From assembly GCF_001949145.1 (NCBI RefSeq), contig NW_019091635.1:1-20374 (forward strand): a stretch of DNA of 20,374 nt, in the 5' to 3' direction. Shown here piece after piece: positions 1 through 9,115 of the stretch (position 1 is its first letter; the number at the start of each line of letters is the position of its first letter). The translations under genes and the position numbers were made by a program. Below the pieces are notes generated by a model. It saw only the letters and a program-made list of their open reading frames with translations. It had not been told where the DNA came from and made no database searches. The DNA is from Acanthaster planci. Taxonomy: Eukaryota; Echinodermata; Asteroidea; Valvatida; Acanthasteridae.

Positions 1-250
1 GACCATGCACAAGACCAGACACAAGACCATGCGCAAGACCATGCGCAAGACCATGCGCAAGACCATGCACAAGGCCAGACACAAGACCATGCACAAGGCC
101 AGACACAAGACCATGCACAAGACCATCGCAAGACCAGACACGAGACCATGCACAAGACCATGCACAAGGCCAGACACAAGACCATGCACAAGGCCAGACA
201 CAAGACCATGCACAAGGCCAGACACAAGACCATGCACAAGAACAGGCACA
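1..250. repeat. Minisatellite, CACAAGACC-type, cut by window edge
   Basis: Near-perfect tandem copies of a roughly 24-bp unit, ACCATGCACAAGGCCAGACACAAG, which is itself two diverged 12-mers (CAAGACCATGCA-like). An early stretch uses a 12-bp form with GCGCAAGACCAT. The array starts at the first base, so its left end lies outside the window. The 12- and 24-bp periods are multiples of three, so an open frame rich in His, Lys, Thr, Met and Arg runs through it. That frame is a by-product of the repeat and not evidence of a gene. Confidence 0.9.
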
Positions 251-329
251 AGTAACAGGGTGAACAATGACAAAGGAATGCTTTTGTTGCAGTTCATTTG
301 AATAGCTTGTGACTTGAATTCAGACTAGA

Positions 330-380
330 GGTCTTGTGTTGGTCTTGTGCGGTCTTGTGAAGGTCTTAAGTGGTCTTGAC
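330..380. repeat. Inverted, degenerate copies of the left minisatellite unit
   Basis: Five copies of GGTCTT(GTG) occur at short spacing. This is the reverse complement of the CACAAGACC core of the array at 1-250. Together they form an inverted arrangement around about 80 bp of single-copy sequence. Confidence 0.7.
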
Positions 381-438
381 TGAAACACTGATGTGACTTC
401 GAGTTCTGAGCCCATCCAGGCTGATATGGACTGGGATT

Positions 439-519
439 TCAGTTCCTGCATGTACCTGACTCTGGAATGTGGGATTTCTCTGCAATATTGACACAGGGTT
501 TCTCTTCCATCTTTTGATG
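439..519 (-). CDS. Possible terminal exon of unidentified minus-strand gene
   Basis: After an AG at 521-520, the frame HQKMEEKPCVNIAEKSHIPE continues for 26 codons to a TGA at 441-439. It starts in phase 0, matching the phase-0 end of the candidate exon at 944-885. A GT (CAG|GTACATG) at 455-454 gives an alternative exon end at 456. The polypyrimidine tract is weak and the peptide is short and not recognised, so this may be chance. Confidence 0.2.
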   Translation of the reverse strand, partial: HQKMEEKPCVNIAEKSHIPESGTCRN

Positions 520-884
520 CTGAACAATTCTTCCTTATCTTCTTTTTAATACTTGTGACCGTGACCAGAAACCTGTTTCTACCAGAGCTACTGGTTCAGC
601 ATTCTTGTGACTTCGGTTGTGCTTAGGAGATCACTGTTGTAACTAAATATGAACCAGAGGTTGGAGTTGGTTCATTCCCATCAGTTCAAAATGGCAGAAA
701 ATGAGATAATTTTCAAAAGTAGTCTACTATTTTTTCCCAAACTTATTGTTACACACAGCAAACCACAATGGGTACATGCACTTTGTTTTAGAGAGCAAAA
801 TGAGACAGTAGCAATGGTACGTGTAATAACACTGAACTACATGTAACTAAAAATGATGTTTACCATATACTTCTGCTGCCGTAC

Positions 885-944
885 CTTGTAATTTGTCAAA
901 TGATCCATAAACCATTTCTCATTCAGGTTTTTGGGGGGTTGCTT
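885..944 (-). CDS. Possible internal exon of unidentified minus-strand gene
   Basis: Between an AG at 946-945 and a donor CAAG|GTACGG (GT at 884-883) lies a 60-bp, 20-codon frame with no stop, KQPPKNLNEKWFMDHLTNYK. Both ends are phase 0, compatible with the candidate exon at 1926-1789. An upstream pyrimidine run (CCCTCCCCCCACCCCT on the minus strand) lies about 25 bases before the AG. The protein family is not recognised. Other AGs nearby would give different starts. Confidence 0.25.
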
Positions 945-1189
945 CTGTTTTCTGATTTTTGTTTCTTTTTAGGGGTGGGGGGAGGGCATTTTAAGCAATT
1001 TTCCTGTTATCACTTTGATGTTGTGGCCGGGCCAAGTTTCACTCGTAATTTTATGTATTCCTTATTGTTTAGAAGATAGGGGTAGTGCCCCTTAGTGAGG
1101 AAAAAAATTATTTCAGTCTCAGTTAGATACCCCTCCCCTTTCTTGGTAGTGTGTCCCCCCGTTTGTTTACTTTAGCCCACAAGGTCCCC

Positions 1190-1467
1190 TATAAAGTTGC
1201 CTCCTGGTCAAGGCAGTTCATTCAGTGCAGCAGACCAGCAGTGAAGTGTGTACATGTCCCTGTACATGTGTTCATCTTTCACCCTCTTAACTAGAGTGGT
1301 GCGCCCTGCTTGTGTTTTGTCTGCTCAAAGTCATCATTTCTTGTTGGAGTGTACTTGAAAGGCCACTTATACACACTGTGTTGGGTTTTGGGTTTTTTTA
1401 GTCCTTTGGTGTTGTTGTTTCAGCCCTTTAGGTTCTGGCATTTTTTTCAGTACTTTTCATTAATAAA
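1190..1467 (+). promoter_or_regulatory. TATA box, initiator and AATAAA in LTR-like order
   Basis: TATAAAG at 1190 is followed 34 bases later by an initiator-like TCAGT (A at 1224). AATAAA follows at 1462-1467, then a GT-rich stretch. This order and spacing suit the U3-R-U5 part of an LTR, perhaps starting near TGTTGTGG at 1019. No matching target duplications or second LTR could be found, so a solo LTR or an unrelated promoter are both possible. Confidence 0.3.
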
Positions 1468-1788
1468 TTCTTTAGTGTCCTTTTTTGAAGTCAAATACTG
1501 GTGTCTGCGTCCCTATTAATTCAGTTTCCTGCGACCCCTCCCTCAAAGATCCTTGGTTTAGTTGGAGTTTTTGTTGCTTTGCAAGTTCCCCATAGTGTGC
1601 CATTTTTCCATGTTATAATGTCAAAATCCTTATTCTGGTTCATGATAAATGTATTAACCTGTCCAAGGTTGATTTGGGCTGTAGGTTACAGTTCCATGGC
1701 CACTTTAAGGGAATCATTATTGTCATTAACTAGAACGAAAGGAATTTATGACTATAATAATGTACGGTTTGCCAATTTCGGTATTTAC

Positions 1789-1926
1789 CACACACAGCAG
1801 ACGAGCTGAGAACGTCAGCACAGGGTCTGTAAGGAAGACGGCAGCAGGCACGATGCCAATAGTCTGGCACACGCTAAAATGCTGGGGCAGTTGCTTGACC
1901 CGCTGGTCCTGTATGAGCCACTGATC
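1789..1926 (-). CDS. Likely internal coding exon, unidentified protein with hydrophobic segment
   Basis: The acceptor is strong: a long pyrimidine run, TCTCTTTTCCTTTTTCCCCTAG, ends at 1927. The exon is exactly 138 bases (46 codons), open in one frame and stopped in the other two, and ends at donor GTG|GTAAAT (GT at 1788-1787). It is phase 0 at both ends, so it could be skipped without a frameshift. The peptide begins DQWLIQDQRVKQLPQHF and then has a hydrophobic stretch (IGIVPAAVFL...VLTFSARLLCV) that could be a membrane or buried helix. I do not recognise the family. The candidate exons at 944-885 and 519-439 are phase compatible and would follow it; no convincing upstream exon was found. The exon itself is fairly likely, the gene model much less so. 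Confidence 0.5.
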
Positions 1927-2037
1927 CTAGGGGAAAAAGGAAAAGAGAAAATGCCTGTCAGTGATGCTGGTCAGAGTGCTCACTTAAACCAACCTGCCCT
2001 TCCTTTTTGTTTAGTATGACTTAAGAGGTTTCTGATG

Positions 2038-2216
2038 AGGAGAGAGGGGATCTGAGGGAGGGGATCGGGAAGGTTGGCTCCAGGGGTTTGGGGGATTCAG
2101 GTTTGGGTTCAGGACTGTATTTGTGGTTGGGGTCAGGGGTTTGAGCGTGTGGGCTTGGTTTTAATTGGAGTTGATTTTTTGGGGGGGGCTGGTTTGTTTG
2201 GGTTTGGTTTTCACTG
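2038..2216. other. G/T-rich low-complexity tract with G-quadruplex-like runs
   Basis: The plus strand is strongly G/T biased, with runs such as GGGGTTTGGGGG near 2083, GGGG elsewhere and eight Gs near 2180. The reverse strand is Pro/Ser/Gln-rich when translated, which explains the open frame there. No splice sites tie it to neighbouring exons. Confidence 0.6.
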
Positions 2217-3202
2217 TTTTTCTCAATGCAATTTGTTGGACAAAGATTCAGATTTTTTCTTTTTTCCTTCAGTATTCTTTCACGTGATATATACTGTTCT
2301 GTGTTTGGTTGTGTCACAAATGTAACCACCAATATACATGTAATAATACTATAAAGGGAAATAGTAGTTCCTCATTCTAAAAGGAACTTGGTACATTGAT
2401 AGAAGAAAAGAACATCAACTGAACATCTTCATGATGACCAACTTTACATTGAGTGTTTTCTTTAATCCATGATCTGGAGGTAGTCTTGAAGGACCTACAT
2501 GTATGCAGTGCAATTTTTTAACACCAATACTTTCAGTACTTTCTATTGTGACATGACTATCACGTCATTTCAGTGTTACAGCATTTGGCAAAATCTTGGC
2601 ACTCAACCTCCCATAAGATTGTTCATTCGATAATTATGTATATGCAAGACAACCAAATCAATTTGGAATTTTTTTCTTCTTAAAAATGCAAAGCAACACA
2701 GCGATAACGAATTCACCAATGTACCCAAAATCAAATCAGTCATGTGAACTGGACATTTTCCCATATCCGATGCACAGTGTGCATTTACAAGAATGTAAAA
2801 ACCAAAGTTCCAGGTACATAGTATGATGAATATGTTTTGTACGTGTAGCCTTGGCCAAGCTGCAGCACACATTACGGTCACAAAAGCAGGTAAAATCAAT
2901 TTTAATTAGCACATAGATGAAAACTGGAGTCCATCAACGGAACAAACCATCTAGAACAAAGGAAAGTGCTATTATGATCAGTATTCTGTCATGACAAATG
3001 CCCCCTTGGGTGTCATCATCCCTGATGACAAGTACTGATGGAGCAATTTCAATGCTACTTTGTATGGTCTGTAAAGTAGCAATGAGGGTCCCACACAATT
3101 CAACTAAGCATCTAAAACCCAGGAAATTGCTACTCTGATCAGGAACAACAATTGCCAACTTCAATGTGTGATCATCCCTAACAAAAAGTACAGGAGTATT
3201 AA
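2217..3202. other. No supported gene
   Basis: Open frames exist on the minus strand (2603-2899 and 2934-3164), but they lack recognisable domains and good splice signals. The sequence is AT-rich, with scattered ACATGTA words. It lies immediately upstream of the lectin gene and may hold its promoter, but no TATA box is clear. Confidence 0.5.
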
Positions 3203-3502
3203 TTAATGCTATATGCTGTGTACATGTATAAAAGCAATGATGGCCTGATGTGGTACATTATACCTGCATGTATTCCTACTACATGTACAGTATGTACATG
3301 TAAACCTACCACATTTTGTCAGCCAATGCTACGCGGCCTTCAAAGTCTGACTTTCTGGCTCACTCCTCCAAGTCTTGGGGACACGCTGCAAAACCGTCAG
3401 TTAAGTAACCTGACAACTTCTGAGATTCAGTTAGGATCAGTTCAAAAGTTTGTCTGCAAACTACCAATAGATCTCCAAGCATTTCCCAACAATAACTGTA
3501 CC

Positions 3503-4228
3503 ATGAGTGTGATCCGCCACACCTTGCTGGTTCTGGCTGGCATATTGGGCACTGCAGCCATACTACGTTCCTGTCCACCAGGCTGGGTGAATTATGGTCA
3601 TTCATGTTACAAGGTGGCGACCCAAGAGAAACTCAATTGGAATGAAGCCTTTGAGACTTGCCAGAGTCTTGGTGCTCACCTAATAGTACCAAGCACTCTG
3701 GATGAGAAACAGTTCATTAGAGGGATGGCTCACAAAGCACTCTGTCAAACTCATGAAGGTATGGGTACATGTCAGCATGGCGAAAAACAATTATGGTTTG
3801 GTTGTAGAGAAAAGCAGCAAGGAGCATTATGCAGTGATATTGAGAATCATAAAAATCCTCATGCTCCTGGTACTAAATGCCTTCTTATGACAGTCAATTC
3901 ACCAGAGCTTTCAGAGGTGGCTTGTTCTGCAATGAAACAGGTTATGTGTGAGGGTCCTCAAGTGAAACAAAACGCTATCCACTGCTTTGTCACCACTGAT
4001 GACCCTGACGACCACATGGCCCTCCCATATTGTCTGCTTGACCACACCTACATGGAAATCCCCATCACGCAACCAATGCAATGCTGCATTGCCTGCTCCA
4101 AGGATCCTGACTGCCTTTCCTTCAACCTGTCTGATAACATGTGCCAACTCAACAATGTCACCATCTCCCAGGTTGATGACCGCTTTCTGATCAAGACCAA
4201 GAACTGCTCCACCTATTATCTTGAGTGA
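3503..4228 (+). CDS. Secreted C-type lectin-like / PAN-Apple domain protein, single exon
   Basis: 241 residues. Met1 is followed by a hydrophobic leader (TLLVLAGILGTAAIL, residues 7-21), so secretion is likely. Residues 24-150 form a C-type lectin-like domain: CPPGW-x6-CY (Cys24, Cys35), an alpha-1 helix LNWNEAFETC (Cys53) followed by LGAHLIVP, a weak WIGL equivalent (LWFGC, 97-101), and Cys126, Cys141 and Cys149 followed by Glu. The EPN/QPD and WND calcium-sugar motifs are absent, so classical carbohydrate binding is unlikely. Extra cysteines at 81, 90, 101 and 110 suggest added disulfides. Residues 161-235 resemble a PAN/Apple module (CCIAC-x5-C-x-SF, then CQL). NxS/T sites are at Asn208, 218 and 234. 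The frame stays open for 99 codons upstream, to an ATG at 3206, but that stretch is TACATGTA-rich and lacks domain character; the leader favours 3503. No intron interrupts the gene. The ligand is unknown; recognition or matrix roles are inference. Confidence 0.85.
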   Translation: MSVIRHTLLVLAGILGTAAILRSCPPGWVNYGHSCYKVATQEKLNWNEAFETCQSLGAHLIVPSTLDEKQFIRGMAHKALCQTHEGMGTCQHGEKQLWFGCREKQQGALCSDIENHKNPHAPGTKCLLMTVNSPELSEVACSAMKQVMCEGPQVKQNAIHCFVTTDDPDDHMALPYCLLDHTYMEIPITQPMQCCIACSKDPDCLSFNLSDNMCQLNNVTISQVDDRFLIKTKNCSTYYLE

Positions 4229-5112
4229 CCATCCCAAGCAGCCACTATACATGTATATCTCACCAACACCTTGGCCAACTATGAACATGAATGCTGCTTA
4301 AATTTAATATACGTAGATGTATATAACTTCATAACAAAGCTTTCATTTGCTTCATGATTCCCACTCGGTGCTTTTTTCACAGTAACCATGCAGATTACAA
4401 AGGAATAACATGTAGTCAGTGAGCACTACAAGATTATTAGTACACTACAACATTATGGGTGCATTAAACCTTTTGTGAACCTTTGAGCAGCGATTGCCAT
4501 TGGTTCTAAAGACATGTTGTAGAGTACTGCAACGACATGTACATGTACAGTGTATGTGAGCATCTTTGTGTCTCTGGTGGAACATTTCAGCTGCACTATA
4601 GTCATCTGCACCTGGCTGACCAGGTTACCATAGTACATGTACATGTAGTTGATGCGATCATGGTCATCCAGATGACAAACGTATGCGGCCAATGCACAGG
4701 TGAGTTAATTTCAATCTCTATTGTCCTGAAAGCCCCTATTGGGTAGATATTTTCATTCCTTTTAACAGAAATAGCTAATGTACACATGGACATGTATGAG
4801 ACCATATAAGCACCAATCATAGTGCACAGAAGTTGATCGCCTTAATGCAAAGCACAGCAGTGNAATGAGACACTGGTACCGGGTACAATTTCCTTTCTGA
4901 AGTAATTAAGCCATGTCCACTCAGGATTAGACAAACAAATTGCATCACATTTCATCTTTAAGCAAATTTGAATCTTTAATCCTGACTAGTCATCTATGAA
5001 GACAGGACATCCCACAGTTTTATAATAAGGCGCAAATCACACGCATCCACGTACACATACATGTACAGTGGATCGCGCTACATGCAGGGTAAGCAAATTA
5101 CATGTTCATCTT
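4229..5112. other. Non-coding, TACATGTA-palindrome-rich interval
   Basis: No gene is supported. Overlapping copies of TACATGTACA lie near 4534-4550, 4632-4648 and 5056. An ATTAAA at 4463-4468 is a weak candidate polyadenylation signal for the lectin gene. One undetermined base is at 4863. Confidence 0.6.
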
Positions 5113-5563
5113 AACCCTAAAAGAGCCGGGGGGGGACAGAATCCCTCAACATTTTTTACGGTATCTCAGCACTGCTTTTTCCCACAAGGTGAGCTTTTGG
5201 GAGTATTTTCAGTAGTCTTCACAGTCTTTTTGACATTAATGTTACGAAAATTGAACATACATGTACCATTCTTGTGCAGTGCCCCTTTTTCTGAGACAGG
5301 TCAGCCAAAAATGTACACTTTTCCCACTGCCGTGGTCAAAGCAAACAGGTTGGAATGCAAGTGGCCTTCAACTTCAAATGACTGTACGTGTAACAACAAA
5401 AACCATATGCCAGATTGAGTTGAGGCACATCTACACTGATAAGAAGTGTCTGCCAAGTTTCAAAACAATTGTACATGGCACAGCCAATTTTCTTGGAGGG
5501 GGGAAGGATCTGTCTCCCACATGGGCATTAGATAAGTCAAAACAAGCTGGCTCTTTTAGGGTT
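5113..5563. mobile_element. piggyBac-like MITE (451 bp) with 15-bp perfect terminal inverted repeats
   Basis: AACCCTAAAAGAGCC at 5113-5127 is matched exactly by its reverse complement GGCTCTTTTAGGGTT at 5549-5563. The left end reads TTAA|CCCTAAAAG, which matches the TTAA target and CCCTA-type termini known for piggyBac. The right flank is TTTC rather than TTAA, so the target copy has decayed or the family is different. There is no transposase frame; internal G runs lie near both ends. It would be non-autonomous. Confidence 0.6.
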
Positions 5564-7300
5564 TCATGTAAATGATTCAGACCAGCATATTGCTAGTACA
5601 CTATGAAATCAGTATGTGGCATATACTGTACATGTGCGGATGCATCAAGCTTGCTTGAAGATACATTGATCATTACCCATGTTAACATGATTTGCACTTG
5701 TGGGACAGTGGTGCAGTACATACCCCCCGGTATGTATTTTACACGTACAGTGTACAATGATTAATTAATAATGTTACTAACGTCATAAACTGAACAAAAT
5801 GTCAAACTTACATGTATTGATGTTGACTAAAATAATCTGATGATTGTTTGTGGGGAAAAACAAAGAATGTCTACATGCACTGGTAGGTGACATTAGAACA
5901 TCACTTTAAATTCCTGATGATCATGGGCAGACCCAAAAGGCTAATTTCCTTTGGGGGCCCAAAGGTGTTTGGGGGAAGGTGCAATGTTGGACCCTTTTAC
6001 GGCCGTTTAAGGCTTTAAGCTGTGTTTTGGTAGGTTTATGAGTAGAAAGGAAAACCAATGGACCAAACGCCACTGTACATGTATTTATATCATTACTTTT
6101 TTCAAAAAACCTTTTTGTTCCTGTTGTATTTGGGAGGGAGGGGGCTGGCCCCCATTGGCCCCTTCCCCTTGACCTCCCATTGTGAGGAGGTGATTTTTGA
6201 AACAACACCCTCTTCGAGATTGATGTACATTGAATGTGTACGATAGCTAGATGTGCAATGTACATGTAGGCTCATTTTAGATCGTTCTGTGTTCAAACTA
6301 TGAAATTGAGTGATATTGGCACTTACATGTACGTTCACGACTATAATTTACATGTACATGTAGTATTCTGTATTTGTAAACTCTTACTGTTCAAGCAGTT
6401 ATGAAACAAAGCACTCTGATGTTGGACTTTAATGTTCACATCACACAAGTGCATATATAGTATTGTGACTATTCTCAAGTTACCGATGGTATATGTACAT
6501 AACAAACAGAAATTGTGTTCAAGAATATCTGTAAACTTCAATTATACCTGTACATGTACCTGTCGCTGTTATCAGATACTACAGCAGGTTGATGCTTTCA
6601 TGAATGGTAATCACCAACAATGTACACAGGCCAGTAGCTGCTTCATAAAACTGAAGATCTGTCGGCCAAAGTCTCACTTGTAGACAGAAATTGGAAAAGG
6701 CATACCGAGTAGTCTGCCATCAGAATTATTTGGAGCATGGGCTGAAGACATTAAGATATCAAGAGGCTGACATTTTGGTTATCGTCCATTCTTCATACAT
6801 ATTGAAAAATGTCTGGAAAGCCTCAGTCAAGACAAAATTCACATTAGGTGAGCAAACACACTACAACTGATCAAAAAAGGGAACGTTTTCAGTTTCACTG
6901 CATGACATAAATGCTAATTATGGGATCTTTAATGAAGATATCAGGCAGCGCAAAGCAAACAAACACAACCAACGTGATTGTGAGTCAGCATTCACCTGAT
7001 CTTCACTGTCAAAGGCCAAGGCAGCAACTTGTGCAACTCATCTACTGTACATTCAGATGTGGCATAAATCGGTGTCATGAAATTGGTTAATTTGGAGCAC
7101 AGTGTGCCAAATTTGGTATCTGTCAGTGAGCCAACTCAAAGTTATTGTTTGCAATGTAATTGTAAAATATCTGGTATGGGGGGAGGTCTAAATGACTAAG
7201 GAATAGATGCTAGCTACTGTACTTTTACTGCTAAAACTTGGACATAGCTCGATGTTTAGAAGCGTATAGTAGGTCAAGTCAAATACTATGTATTAATACT
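5564..7300. other. Non-coding; fragments of dispersed repeats
   Basis: TACATGTA words continue (6073, 6255, 6325, 6349, 6548). Around 5930-6190 are G- and C-run blocks (TTTGGGGGCCCAAAGG and GGGAGGGAGGGGGCTGGCCCCC) typical of decayed MITE ends. No open frame has domain character or good splice sites. Confidence 0.5.
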
Positions 7301-7309
7301 TTGTTGAAC

Positions 7310-7821
7310 ATTAAACTTGTGCTTGCATTGCTAGAATTCTGGTGATGATAGTATCGTAGCTCCAATAGGCTAATTAATCATTGTGATTTGGATATCAACC
7401 TGTGCTTGTCTAGAACTCAGGTGATTTTTGATGTTCAGTGTCCTAAGTCGAATATACTGAGAATATGTGGTGAGAATACCACTGTAACTAATATGAATGT
7501 ATTGCCAGAATAGTTTGATGTTTAGTACTGTACACGTAACTCCACTATACTACTAAATATATTGTGATGTGGATATTAAGCTGTGCCTGTATTGCTAGAG
7601 CTCTGGAGTTAGGCCTATTTGATGCTTATGAAAATATTGTGATATGGATATTAACTTGTGCTTGTATTGATGCTCGTAGAACTCTGAGGTTATTTAATGT
7701 TTGGTATCGGATGTCAAATGTATATCAGTGAAAAAATTGTGATATTATTAACCTGTGTTTGTAGAACTCCTGTGTTATTTGATGGCCATTATTGTAGCTC
7801 AATATGATACACTAGTGTAAA
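7310..7821. repeat. Diverged tandem array, left part (five recognisable copies)
   Basis: Copies share a core approximating ATTGTGATGTGGATATTA, ACCTGTGCTTGTATTGCTAG and AACTCTGGTGTTATTTGATG. They begin near 7310, 7381, 7561, 7636 and 7735, so spacing is irregular (about 70-180 bp). Divergence is high, indicating an old array. It resumes at 8949 beyond an inserted element. Confidence 0.65.
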
Positions 7822-8940
7822 AAGGCTCCGTCGATTACAGATAATTGCTGATATTTATATATCAGTAGCCCAATATCGATAATACTGATATATCAAATTT
7901 TGTTCGAAGAATATATGTTTTCAAGTTCAAAACCAATGGCATAATGCTGAACACCTTTTGTGGTTGGCAACTTAGGACCATACCAATTGGTTTTAACCAT
8001 GCAGGACAAAATAAGTCTGCTGGAATTTGCAAGTTTTTAATCTTTGCTAAACAAAAGAGCACCTAATAACAACACCAACAACCCGCGGTCAGAACGGTAT
8101 ATGCGAAAGCACGCATACTCCAGCAAGTCCACGATCTGAGCAGCCAACTTCATGTGATTTTACTTGCCCAAACACTTATTAGTTGCTCATTGCTGCCCGG
8201 GACAGTAAGTTTCTCCTTCAACCAATCATCACTGATGAAATTGCTATGCCTCAATACAACATGAATATCACCCCAACTATTGAGTGCATGGAGAGAGGAT
8301 GCAGGACTCTGATGCATCATTCATACAAGTTCCGGCAATGGCTATTTCTTAACCACTGGACGATTTTGCCCGGTGTCATAATGCGACAAGTAAACACACA
8401 AGTACCACGTAAAAATCACTAATGTTAGCGTCTCGTACGTGTACAGCCACATGTACAGTCATTAAGCTTCATAGCTTCCAGCCGTCAAAGTTCCACTGCG
8501 CTGCGCATACGAATGAAGTGTGGTATCCAGACACAAGGGTATTTTACAGTTAATTTGTGTCCACATTTTCCCTTGTGTGGGAGGGTGACCTGCTAAATGT
8601 ACAGCATGCTTAATACATGCAAGTTTTTACATATACGTAACGATGCAAAAAATCAGTGTATACCGCTAAGGTTTACCACTTTTTATAAACTTTTGCGAAA
8701 AGAAAAAAAAAATCAAAAGTAAATTTGCTGACTGCTATTCTTGGCCATGAGAAACGGACACTTCTATTTCAAGAAAAGACATTGTCTATGACAACAACGA
8801 CTTTGACATAATTTATAGCTTCATTTTTTTCATTTATCGGCACTTTCGATATATCGATTTCAATGTTAAAGTGATATTGTTCATATTGATATCAAAGCAA
8901 AATCAATATATCAGATATTATCAATATATCGACGAACCTT
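7822..8940. mobile_element. Non-autonomous DNA transposon (about 1.1 kb) inserted in tandem array
   Basis: The left end reads AAGGCTCCGTCGAT...GATAATTGCTGATAT. The reverse complement of the right end reads AAGGTTCGTCGATATATTGA. These form imperfect terminal inverted repeats of about 35 bp rich in GATATATC. Flanks are AGTGTAAA (7814-7821) and AGTATAAA (8942-8949), a 7-of-8 match at slightly uneven distance from the ends, suggesting an 8-bp hAT-type target duplication. No transposase motifs are seen inside; a 79-codon frame at 8183-8422 is not recognised. The superfamily is uncertain. Confidence 0.6.
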
Positions 8941-9115
8941 AAGTATAAATATTGTAATGTGGATGTTAACCTGTACTTACATTGCTAAAACTCTGGTGTT
9001 ATTTGATGTCCAATATTGTTCATGTAGGTTCAATTATATTGATGAACATGTATTGTGGTACCATTAGGAACACCAACTATTGCTCACATTTCTACAACTC
9101 TAATTATTTGATGTC
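8941..9115. repeat. Diverged tandem array, right part
   Basis: A clear copy at 8949-9012 (TATTGTAATGTGGATGTTAA, then CCTGTACTTACATTGCTAAA, ACTCTGGTGTTATTTGATG) and a weaker one near 9078-9115 continue the array that stops at 7821. Confidence 0.6.

Noticed and set aside
5-301. 98-codon frame rich in His/Lys/Thr/Met/Arg
   Set aside because: A product of the 12/24-bp minisatellite period, not a gene.
2021-2332. Pro/Ser-rich 103-codon minus-strand frame
   Set aside because: Translation of the complement of a G/T-rich low-complexity tract; no splice link to the exon at 1926.
2934-3164. Hydrophobic 76-codon minus-strand frame
   Set aside because: No recognisable family, no good splice sites.
3911-4288. 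125-codon minus-strand frame
   Set aside because: Antisense shadow of the lectin/PAN gene.
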